This document shows positions 19,408 through 29,940 of a stretch of 64,000 nucleotides of DNA, piece after piece (within the stretch, counting starts at the first letter, position 1; every line of letters begins with the position of its first letter). Position numbers and translations under genes: made by a program. The DNA comes from Plasmopara viticola (taxonomy: Eukaryota; Oomycota; Peronosporomycetes; Peronosporales; Peronosporaceae), in assembly GCA_001695595.3 (NCBI GenBank), contig MBPM02000015.1, positions 558,001 through 622,000 on the forward strand. Reading direction: 5' to 3'. The notes below the pieces were generated by a model. It was not told where the DNA came from. It saw only the letters and a list, made by a program, of their open reading frames with translations, and made no database searches.

Positions 19408-22400
19408 TACTTTCTATTTATGTAGACATGAACAACCTTAGTAACAGCTTTCTGGAATATCGGCGCTTAAGTTTAGTACCTGAAAGCTGCACGAGCCATA
19501 TCTGTTGAGTAAAACCAAGCTGTTCTCAAACTGAAAAAGCCGAAAATGACGGAGAGACGAGCGAAGGGAAGAGTACCGTCTGCACAATTAGATTATGGCA
19601 AACATTCGCACATCTGCAACCTCCAGGATATTAGCAGAAAATCACTGCCGCGGCGTCTACACTCAATATGTGTATTTATATCAATTATTGACATGCCAAT
19701 CTCGTCAACGTACATGCTGTATTAGCGGAATAATGTTGATGACACGATCTGGTGCCGAATTACATTCTCATGCATCGGCGAGGTGAGCGAGGCTAGTTTG
19801 AGCAGCAACTGAGCAAGCGTCTTACACTTGGCTCAGAGTGTAGATAGATCTCATAAAAGCAATTTTACTTCTGCTCCAGTGGCTGGTAATACCACCGCAT
19901 GACCATAGCAAACAACATGCGTTAATGTACACGACCTGACTGCGGGCCAAAGTCAAGTTAATTATTGCAGACAAACAGTCTGCGTCGACGATAATCAGAT
20001 ATCAGAATTAGTTCATACAAATCTGACGTGCATCCTGCAAATCGTAAATGTGCTAATGTTTTGCATTTTGATAGGGAAGGATAAATTTACGAATGCATAC
20101 CCTTGAGACTTTTTGTTTACCGTATAATGTTTTTGGAATTGACTCCAGCAAGAGAATTTTCCTTCCAGCTCACTTTGTTTTGTGGGCTTTGTGACAACTG
20201 AAATCTGGGCATCAATCTGAATCATCTCTTTTCCTTTTTTGGTAGCAAGAAATGGCTGCTATTTGATTTCTGGAATTTGAAATGTACTCAACACTTTTTT
20301 TCAATGATTTATCACCCTCTTATTTCCATGACCTTTGGTTTAACCACTTTTGCAACAGCCCTCACTTGCATCCAACTTGCTGCCTTTTTCTTTTCATTTG
20401 TAAGTGTGCAATTGAGCCCTTCAGCTCTTTGCTTAACCTCTTTCTTCGCCTCGAACCAAGTAATGTCTTTGTCGGGGGGTCAGGTCCACATTCATTGGTT
20501 CCACATGGTGAGAAAGCGAGTGAGCATTAAGCTTCACCAGCCAAAAGCTGCTGAGATCAAATTGCGCTCATGGGGTAGTGTAAATGTAATTGTAAGCGAT
20601 AGTCAGGAAGTCTTCCTATCGAGGAACAGTCATTGGTAGAAGTAAGGCATCAAATGATTGTCGCTACATTATCGATCGAGACAGAGACGACTCAACCCTG
20701 GGAAGAGAACCAGTGATACTGCATCCTCGCCAGCACTCAAAATGTCTTATCCGTGATCATTGCTAGTTGTAATCGGGCTTTTTCTGTTTCATTAACACAC
20801 TGATTACGAAAGTTTAGACAGTGGTTGTAACTGGCGGAAGCAAATCTTTTAATGCGACAACTCGTTGGTATTTTTCAACAAATCATTAAGACATTGAAAA
20901 TAATCAAGATAAACCTTAAGGAATTTGTATATTTGGTCCATTTACATCTAAATTTCGGTACCATTTTTTTAATATTGCCATATTATATCTTGTGTGCGTC
21001 TCGCTTGGCAGTGCCGTCTCTCACTGAGGCGTTAACTGTTGACCATTTAATTGATTATTTGAAAGTTTATTTTTGTACACGGTTAGTTATGGCTTTATCG
21101 GCAAATAGACAATAGCAAGTGTATTGAAAATAGATGATCGCAGCTATAAGAGGGAAGCAATGGGAAAGAATCTTTGAGTATTGCGACCGAAAGAGCAGCA
21201 ATTAGTTGCAAATACGATGCACGATTTGATCAAACGATCTGACCTCTAACAAGGCTCGATGTCAGGCTATATTGAACAGCTTCAGCAAAGCAACCCGTAA
21301 ATTTTTGAAGATGAAGACTTCCCAATAGTTCAGATTACACAAGGTCATAACAAGACTGTTTTCTACAGCTCTAAAGAGATAGGAGAATTGTAATTTTGAT
21401 GACAATTTTTCAATTTTTTCTTCATTCTTTCTTCACCAGATCGTTTCTGGGCGGTAATCCTGTATTTTAATTTGGTCTGTCCATTCACATCTCATGCAGT
21501 TTATACATTTAACGCAATCTACTCATATACCTGATCATTTACGATCATTTAGTCAGATGAGCATAATTCAAGTGCCTGATCAAATGAAAAGGTGGTCTGG
21601 CCGATTGAAAAAAATGATGCTACACATTTCACGTGACTTTCTGAGTATTTAAATGTGCACTCTTTTTACAAGAAGCTTCAAAATAATCCGTCCTTTCACG
21701 GAGATCGCTGGAATAGTAAAATTAGGACTGATTTGGGCATTTAGATCGAAGCGGGATGTTTATACACTCTCAGGTAGTCGGTCGAAGGTACTCCGTACGC
21801 TACGTACCCAGAAAATTTCGCCGGCTGAGGGCTAAGCTTGGCCGGGTAATGCGCTCGCTCTCCACTCTTGGTATCTGACACATATTCACACTTGGAGCGC
21901 CGTCTAAATGTCTCCAAACGACATAATCTCTCGCCATATGCCTCACCAAGACGAAAGTCCTGTCAATAATTCAAGATTCACGAGGGTAGTCGGACAATAC
22001 CTAAACAAATGGTGACATTCTACTGCTATCTAATTACTCCTTTCGTCAGTCGGCAATCTGGGGCGAAGTGTGGGAATGTGCTTTGTAAGTTTTGCGAGAG
22101 CTACTCCACCACAAATCGTTATTAGAAATCTCTGCCATTCCCGCACTGCCGCGCACCTATCAATTTTTGTGGAAAAGTACCACTTCTGAGCTTTTCTTAC
22201 ACCGTGACATTTTGCTCAATTCTTATCGTCATTTTTTGCAATACGCTCTCCTCTTCTTCACATTTCTTGCATCAATACTTAACCCAGATGCCTGACGGTA
22301 GAATCTGTTTCGTATTGATTACATGCGAGTCATGGCTGGTGATTGCCATTAATGCCATCGATTGATGATGTCTTCAATCAAGCGAAATTTTAACGTTATT

Positions 22401-22819
22401 GACGTCGCATTCAGGTACGTTGTGTCTATAATGCCTGAACGTGATAAATCTGGTGAAACATGCTATCCACTTTTGCGATACTATGAAAGCATGCTTCTCC
22501 ACTGAAGCAGAAAGTGTTCATCTTCGTCGCAAAATGACTTAGATTTACAGAAGCTTTAGCATTGTGCAAAATCTTTAAGCAAAATTTCTAAGGTCGAGAC
22601 CACAACAGATATACAACAAAAGAGCAAAGTACTCGACCAATCAGTTTAGTACAGCAATCATTTTACTGATGTGGCATAACCCTGCCAAAACAGTCCGATG
22701 CTATTTATTAGAGCCCAAAATGTGCTTGGTAAAAGTAAGAAAATTCCATTTCGACACCATCCTGACTGTGTCAATTGCCCACCGTCTGTGTTAACGGCAA
22801 CACTCACAACCTGAACTCA
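19408..22819. other. Long gene-poor tract
   Basis: No gene could be supported. Frames up to 120 codons (20277-20639) are hydrophobic or AT-driven and have no recognisable domain. Several poly-T and poly-A runs are present. Confidence 0.5.
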
Positions 22820-22870
22820 GTCCTTTACTGCTTCAAGCAGATACTGACGGGCAAGCTGAAGCATACTTTA
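22820..22870 (+). pseudogene. Possible Ty3/gypsy integrase 'TDGQ' fragment
   Basis: The plus strand reads QADTDGQAEAYFN here, which resembles the gypsy integrase 'HPQTDGQSERVN' block just ahead of the catalytic Glu. Flanking frames are broken. Short and uncertain on its own, it is supported by gypsy RNase H sequence 0.4 kb away on the opposite strand. Confidence 0.35.
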
Positions 22871-23149
22871 ACTCTTGAAGTATTACGCGGTCCATGACAG
22901 ATCAAAATAGTATTATTTACGCCTGCTGACCAGACCTTCTCCTCTTCGCAATTATATTTGCTTATACATCTCTATGCATAGCTAAGCTTTCTTAACTCAA
23001 AAGCGTTAAATAGTTGGTTATACAGACTTTATATGAAAACTGACCAAATGCCTTTCTTTTTGGTTCTCAGACAAGGACAAAAGTAGCTTTAACCTATTCA
23101 TTTAAGTCTGGTAGTAGTTATGACATACGGCCGGATAGGTCTTGTAAAG

Positions 23150-23600
23150 TCTTGGGTGGCCCGCCAATGCAAAATGGTGCTTTCATAGATGAAGCGATTT
23201 TCCAAATATTCGTTATCTGGAACGTTGCTTCATTCCCATTTTTTTGCAGATTGAGCAACCGTCACCGTGTTCGTCCTGCTTGTTGCCACAATCTCATGAT
23301 TTGTAGCCGGTTCCTAGAGCTCGTGCACGCTATCCTGGACTGCTTTTCTCTTGAAATCAGAATTGCGTGACAATGCATTAGCCATGGTGTTTGTTTTGCC
23401 GGAAATTTGCCTAGTTTTTTCGTGAAAAGACGCGGTAAACTCACCTCACAGTGCTCGTGGAAGATATTGGTAACATGACAGCGCAAAAATCCTTTTAAAG
23501 TTCTCTCTCGATCTTTAATCAGGTAAACTACGGCCTGAACCACTATCACACCACCTTTGTCATCGTCAAAAGCATGTAAAGAAGCCTCTCGATAAGAAGC
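23150..23600 (-). pseudogene. Ty3/gypsy RNase H-to-integrase junction fragment
   Basis: The minus strand reads SGKTNTMANALSRNSD at about 23355-23405, a close match to the gypsy RNase H terminal motif 'PGKTNVVADALSRR'. It is followed by a hydrophilic stretch (VHEL...EPATNHEIVATSRTNTVTVAQ) interrupted by stops. Sequence upstream on the minus strand (about 23410-23870) keeps partial open frames that may be the rest of RT/RNase H, but is too decayed to align by eye. Confidence 0.55.
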
Positions 23601-23870
23601 TCTGTCTCGATACTAATATCGACAGGGCTTCTTTCAGCGCTCCTGCAGTTCGCACATTTAGCAGCGCCGTTGGTGATCGTCGGTCATATATCATCAGGAG
23701 CACAACCTGCCTCAAACGTTTTCTCAGGTATTTCGAAAGCTGAGTTGAAAAAGGCATGTGTTGCTTTGACTTACAAGGCTTATATATGCTCGTGGACTTT
23801 CTTGATTTCGTTAAAGGTGCATTTTCTATTAGCAAGAACGCGAGTTATCCGGGACAGAATGTACTTTTGA

Positions 23871-26800
23871 TGATTGTCCGCTTCTTTTTTTAGTGATCCT
23901 TCACTTCTTCATCTTTGTTGGGGCTACGATAAAACTCCAAAGCATCGAAAGATCTGGCGACGCGTAAAGTGGTGTAGAGGTTCCTCTCGCAAAACTTGTG
24001 ACGTCCCTATCACGCACTGCGCCTCAGACTGTCGATTAACGGAGAGTTATCATGGTGGTGGCGAGGGCTTCACCTCGTGCGCTTGTCGGCGAAATTATTA
24101 TCACAGTTCTCGTGAGACTTTGACTCAAGGGACGTAAGACGAAAAGTTGTGTCGTATCCAAGTCTATATATGCGCGTAATACGTTTGTTCCGCTATGAAT
24201 AGTCTTTGCACTCGATGAAAGCACTTTCTTCTTGTCAACACTTGACTGCTACCTGTAATTTGGTGGAGTCGATCGCAGGCGGGCGCGTCGTCCAGCCAAG
24301 CTTAGCTTTAAGCCGACGTGACTTTGTCGACACACAGCATACCAGTTTGTGTAAGTAAAAAACGTTCTGCCACTAGGGCCATAATTACTCATGTTGTTCG
24401 TCTATATCCAAAGGCTTAAGTATGAACTTCAGTTTCTTTTTACCAATTTCGTGCCTACACAAAAGTGATTGCAATTTTTTGTTTGTTAATCCAGTCACAT
24501 GCGGCGCGTAGCACTTAATCATTACGCTTGACCCGATCACTCTACCATTCCGATCAATTACTGATGCTCGGCTGATTTGACTGGAAGACCGCCAATAATC
24601 GAGTAATGGTTAAAGCTCGGGTCATTTAAAACGTTAAAAAGCATAAGTGATCCATCGTGTCGTGTTCTGTGTGTGCTCTTGTCATTCTTCTAATCATATA
24701 TGTAAATTGGCCACCGGCCTGCCTATCATGGTGCAATAATTTGATTCATTTTCGAAAGTCGTCCCAGTGGTTGCTTTCCCACGTATGACAATTTATGTAG
24801 CCAGGTGATTGTATAACAATGCCAAGTCTCCCACCGACTGATTCTGGAATTAGGCCACAGAATTCGCCATACCATAAATTTTCATTAGTACATCCTATTT
24901 AACGGGATAGCTGTAGATCCTACTTACGGCTTCACCTCATACAAAGTCTCTTTCACTTCGATGTAACACGATATACATAATCACTTTACTAAGGGACTTT
25001 TCGCTCAAAGCTAAAATCACACTTTTCATCCTTCTGGTGCCACACAACCACCTCTATTTGGCTGCAAAGATATAACCTTCTCTTTTCTGCTATGACGCAG
25101 CAAAGCCTTGCTTATAGAAACCGTCTCAGTTCACAATTCGACGGTCAGACGTGAGATTCTATGATCAAGCGCTGTAAATATAAGCACCAAGTTCATCTGG
25201 TCGATATTAACTAGATGAAGCCATCATAGATGTAACGCGGCCTATGATGAGTTCGGCAAATCTTATTGTATCGCAATTTTGATGGAAATAGTTTTTTAAG
25301 TCTGCGATGTCAACCAATTTTGCTGTGAGACTAAACTCCCTTTTTTATATGTGATACAAAAACTCTGGAAAAAAATAAATATAAGCTAGAAATACATACA
25401 TTTAATGCGGTTGTTATATTCGAAATTGCTTCCATTCTCGCCACGAGACAAGATCAATTTTGAGACCATACTTCAATAGCGCTTGCCTGGTTAATACAGA
25501 TTTGGTGATACTTTGCTTTGGACGTAGGTCACTCAGTATCTACAAAGGTCTTTGTTGAGCTTTGGTCGTTCCGCTCCAAGAATTTTAGTTGCAAGATATG
25601 CAAATGTTCCTTGTGCTTTGAATTTTCTGCTAGAAAGTGCAAATTGTAATATTTAGTCTCGCGTACTTCAGCTTCTAGCAAAAGCGCCATTCGGTCGACT
25701 AACTAGACGAATGCAATCTGCCAGCGATATAAGTGCGACTGGCAAGAAAGGATACCACTGCGCTTAAAGACTGATCTGAGATGGCGAAAGAGGACATCTT
25801 ATTCGTAACTTTGGCTGTGCAAGCCTTTGTGAGGAAACTCACAGTTGCGAGCATGCAGCCAAAATGACCGTGATTTGAAACCACGACATCTGTGAGTTCC
25901 TTTACTCCCCGTCATCCCTAAAGTGGCGTCACTTTCGAATCAAAGCCCATCAAGATAGATGGCCTTTACTGCTGACCGCCAGCTCAAAAACTATAAAGAT
26001 TTGACCTCCAATAAGCACGCACGCTCTGTCAGTCATTCTCTTGTCCGAGCCTCGCCAACTTTTGCTGCTCGAGATTGCATCGAGCGGTTCCACGTCTTCG
26101 AACCCGGGTGGTGCGCAAATAAAAATGCCAAAGTCGTCATCTGTTCTGAGTCACAACGCAGGACGAGGGTTTTTAAAGGGGTTTAGTAGCACCTCGGTCG
26201 ATGGACGCGTGCAGGTATCTATGCGAAATTCCTGAAGGTTTTAGGGCATCAAAGTGTGCAATTTGAAGCCTAATTTATTCAACAAAGCCGTTAATTCTCC
26301 AAATCTGCTACCGCAACTCTTCTTTCTTTATTCAAATTATCATGCGTGTCACGCATTAGGAGCCAACATTCTGTTGAAGCCGGGAAGCCTTGGGATTAAA
26401 AGGAGCTCTTCACGATCTCGACCTTATTGTGACTTGTGAAATCGCTGATGTTATCAGGCTCAAAAGGCACAAATTTAACTCGTTAATGGTTTTTTCAAAG
26501 GATTTATTTACTTACTATTAGAATTCTCGAGGGACCGATGTAATAATCAATACGGGTATCGAGCGGAGCCAATTGTCGAATTCCGCTCTTTATTCATCTG
26601 GCTCTGAACGTCTGAAAGTTCTTACCCAAGACATCAAGCCTCACCAACATTTCTCTTTGTATCCTATGGCTAAATTGGACACACCAACCACTTATTTCCA
26701 AGGGTGACACCCCTTCTTTTATCAGCCTTCTCTCTAGCTTCTTGCCAAATTGAGGCGGATGTCATATATTCCATAGATACAGTCTTGTACTAAAAGCCCA

Positions 26801-27387
26801 CCTTTTACTTCCCCTAATAAAGCGCTGCTGACGTGGCTGCAAATTGCTTTGCCATCTCCTGGTCCTGGTCGTGCTTCGTGATCATGCTGTCGTCTGCCTC
26901 TTTTCGATGATGAAACGTTCGAGCCAGTTCAAACCACAAACTCGGGGTGCGTCCGTAGTACATTCAGCCCCAGCTTTTCGCTTCGTCGACCCAAAGCTAG
27001 AGCCACAGAACCCCTCGTCTCGTTTGCCGTGCAGCTGCGATGGGCGCCTTTGCTGACGTTGTGAGAGAAGGCCATAGAGTCGTGTAGTGTGGCGGTATGT
27101 ATCTCATCCGCCAGCGCATTTGTGTCGTTCATTCATGGCCAAAGCATCCAGTTTGCACATACAAACGTTCCTTCCGTGAACTGACTCGTTCTTCTTTGCA
27201 GAGACACCACGAGCCCTTGCACTTCCACCACAGTCTCGCGGTCGATTGTCACACTTGGCAATCGCCCCGCGACAACGTCTTTGGCGTGAGACTGCTTCAA
27301 TTGGTCGAAAAGGGCGGCGTCACTCTCGGTCCCAGCTGGGAACAGTAACACGCGCGGATCCTCGAGCGTTCTTTGAACGAGAGCCCA
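23871..27387. other. Gene-poor tract and upstream region of the first START/FYVE gene
   Basis: 3.5 kb without a supported gene. Frames up to 89 codons have no recognisable domain. From about 26840 the GC content rises toward the START/FYVE gene. The last few hundred bases hold overlapping open frames in several registers, which may be untranslated leader or promoter sequence. No specific regulatory site can be named. Confidence 0.45.
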
Positions 27388-29829
27388 ATGGACCGCAACA
27401 GTAGCCGCGAGTTCCTCGATTATCGGGCATCGGAGCCCGTGCTTGCCGACAGCGAGCACTCGAGTCTATGTGATGGACTGCTCTCGCGGTCGCACATCCA
27501 GCGACCGTTTAAACCCGCGGCGTCTCCGTGGAATCCAAGCGACGAGTCGTCGCGGCCCCGGACAGTGTTGCGGAGGAAGCTCTTGTTCCCTGGACGCGCC
27601 AAGAACAAACACATGACCAAGCTGCCACGAATGGACGAAGTGATCCCTCGCGTCGAGATTACGGACGGACAGCGGATGGAGATGCGCGCACAGGCGGAAG
27701 GCCTGATTGCGAGCTCTTTGTTGAAAGCCAAGGCCGCGTGGGACGGGACCAAGCACATTTTCGACGACCCCAAGCAGTGGAAACTCCACAGTGCCAAGCC
27801 GCACTTGGCTGTCTACAAGCGCAAAGCGCCAGAGAGCAAATGTGCAACAGAACATGAGTTTGTGGCGTCTGGACGGATTCCAGGACTCACGCTACAGGAC
27901 GTCGAGTACGGCAAGTATAGCGATACGACGTTGGATGAACGCTCCGTCTGTGCCTATCTGTTCCGTGACTACTTTTTGGATGCCGCCGTGCTGCAAGTGT
28001 ATGAGACGCAAACAGAGGACGATCCGTTTCGTTTCTTTGGTATCAAGTGGATGGCCTTTGCGTCTCCTGGTGGCCCGGCCAAGTTTTTTTCGCCAAGGGA
28101 CCACGCGTTCTACGAATATGCCAGAACAGTGACGACCGACGAGGGTCACAAGGTACTGGTCAAGGTCATGCACTCCATTGGGGACGACGTGCTGCCTCCA
28201 CTTACCCAGATCGTCGGCCACGAAAAGCCGAGTGATAAGGTGGACCCATCCAAGCTGCAGTTTGTTCGTGGCCACATTATCATGATCTCCATGTACCGAT
28301 TTGACGAGGCGGCCAACGCGGTCAAAGTGTTTAGCGAAGGCTCACTCAACCCAGGTGGTCGCGCCGGGACGTGGCTCGGCAGCGCGTTCTTGTCTCAATT
28401 TGCGCCCACGGTCGTGCGGATTGACAATTGCGCCGACATTAAGTACATAATGAAGCATGGCATGATCTTCCCGCACCCGCCAGTCGCGATGAGCCATTCC
28501 CAATCGAACCAAAGTTGCGACAAGAGCCAAAGCACACGGAGCGACTCTGAGCTCACGGCACGCGGGCCAGCGGGTGCCATGCCTTTTTCCGCCTCGTTTG
28601 CCATGACGCAGTCCCTTGGGGTTAGTCGAATGGCCATGAACCCGCAGCCAAGCTGGGTACCAGACCACCAGCGCAAAGTGTGCTTTGTGTGCTTTAAAAG
28701 TTTTGGGATTGTCCGCCGCCACCGTCATCATTGTCGAATGTGCGGAGAGGTCATGTGCTCCCGCTGTATGATCATCTTGCCACTTGTGGCGCCACCTTGC
28801 TCTGCACCGTGTTTTGACGAGATGGAGACCGACGCTGGTGGGACGCAAAATTGTCGTGATCAGCACGGTCACTCGTGCGATGGTCGGCCTATGAGTGTTT
28901 TACTGAGGCAGCCGCCGAAAAAGAGCTTGGAGGAGACACGATCGAACGGATACCCTGCCGTCAACAATGTGAAATTGTGCAAAAAGTGCATGTTTAGCAT
29001 CCGTCAAGAGCGCAAGGGCACCATGCGAGGCGCGACGAACTTTTACGCTGCTCCAACCATGATCAAGCAGTTTCCTCTCGTCCTCCAAGGCTCATTGGCG
29101 GACAATCTTGGACTTCAGCCCGGGCCAATGCGCGGTTTCTTTCCAGGGGGTCGATATGCGGCCGACGATGAGTTGATCCCCAACACTGAACAAGGGGCAG
29201 ATGAAGAAGACGACCTCGAGGAAACAGATGAAGAGTACTCGGCTCGTGTTGAGCGTATGCGACAGATTCACATGGCACGTGAAAAGAAGAAGAATCGACG
29301 GCGCAGCATTCTTCTCTATGACGAAGTTGGGATGAATACTGGCGAGGAGTCTCCGCCGGCTCGACCAAGTCATCTCTTTAATGGAAGGGACAGCTCGTTG
29401 AACTTTGACGATTTCCTACTGCCAACGCCAAAGCGAGAAGAGGACAACAATTACCATTATATCCGTGGACGGGGCGTGAGCTTGACCAACCCCAGCGATG
29501 CCATCCCGTACTCAAATTCTCGCACCGGTGCGCGGCCATCGGAAAGCAGCTCAAAGCTTCGATCGATGTCGATCCCCGACCAATTGGAGCAAGTCGAGCG
29601 ATCGATTGCGCAGCAAGAGGCCTTGATTCGATCCATTGCAGAGCAACGCAATAAGATGATAAGATCACCAGAAGACGACACGGCAGCCAAGACGACCGCC
29701 GCCACGACGGCGGGGGAAATGTTATCTGAAGCACGCTCGTCTCTGCTGTATACCAAGTCAACCCAAACTGCACCCACCCCTCGAGCGGATGCTCTCTTCA
29801 CACCACTTTCCTTGCACTCTGTAACGTAG
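27388..29829 (+). CDS. START-like domain plus FYVE zinc finger protein (paralogue A)
   Basis: An 813-residue protein whose first ATG in frame is 27388-27390. Residues about 85-345 form a START-like lipid-binding region (YKRKAPESKCATEHEF, VLQVYETQTEDDPFRFFGIKWM, DGG-like SLNPGGRAGTWLGSAFLSQFAP). A FYVE domain follows from about residue 423: WVPD (the WxxD motif), CFVC, RRHRHHCRMCGEVMCSRC (the R-K/H-HHCR PI3P-binding motif) and a final CKKC at about 530. About 60-70 extra residues separate the fourth cysteine pair from the last one, unlike the compact canonical FYVE. The C-terminal half is acidic and low complexity, with a short coiled coil near residue 730-755 (LEQVERSIAQQEALIRSIAEQ). It is likely recruited to PI3P-bearing endosomes. 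It is convergent with paralogue B, 111 bp apart. Confidence 0.92.
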   Translation: MDRNSSREFLDYRASEPVLADSEHSSLCDGLLSRSHIQRPFKPAASPWNPSDESSRPRTVLRRKLLFPGRAKNKHMTKLPRMDEVIPRVEITDGQRMEMRAQAEGLIASSLLKAKAAWDGTKHIFDDPKQWKLHSAKPHLAVYKRKAPESKCATEHEFVASGRIPGLTLQDVEYGKYSDTTLDERSVCAYLFRDYFLDAAVLQVYETQTEDDPFRFFGIKWMAFASPGGPAKFFSPRDHAFYEYARTVTTDEGHKVLVKVMHSIGDDVLPPLTQIVGHEKPSDKVDPSKLQFVRGHIIMISMYRFDEAANAVKVFSEGSLNPGGRAGTWLGSAFLSQFAPTVVRIDNCADIKYIMKHGMIFPHPPVAMSHSQSNQSCDKSQSTRSDSELTARGPAGAMPFSASFAMTQSLGVSRMAMNPQPSWVPDHQRKVCFVCFKSFGIVRRHRHHCRMCGEVMCSRCMIILPLVAPPCSAPCFDEMETDAGGTQNCRDQHGHSCDGRPMSVLLRQPPKKSLEETRSNGYPAVNNVKLCKKCMFSIRQERKGTMRGATNFYAAPTMIKQFPLVLQGSLADNLGLQPGPMRGFFPGGRYAADDELIPNTEQGADEEDDLEETDEEYSARVERMRQIHMAREKKKNRRRSILLYDEVGMNTGEESPPARPSHLFNGRDSSLNFDDFLLPTPKREEDNNYHYIRGRGVSLTNPSDAIPYSNSRTGARPSESSSKLRSMSIPDQLEQVERSIAQQEALIRSIAEQRNKMIRSPEDDTAAKTTAATTAGEMLSEARSSLLYTKSTQTAPTPRADALFTPLSLHSVT

Positions 29830-29940
29830 CAGCCTAAAGCAATGGTACACACTCACTCAAATGGTCTTGCTTTATTAAGTTCCAATATACTCTAAAACTT
29901 GGTCATTGTCCCTGACGATTATGGTTAAAGCTACAATCGC

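Noticed and set aside
27133..27459. 108-codon minus-strand frame overlapping the start of START/FYVE A
   Set aside because: Overlaps the real gene and its leader; no domain.
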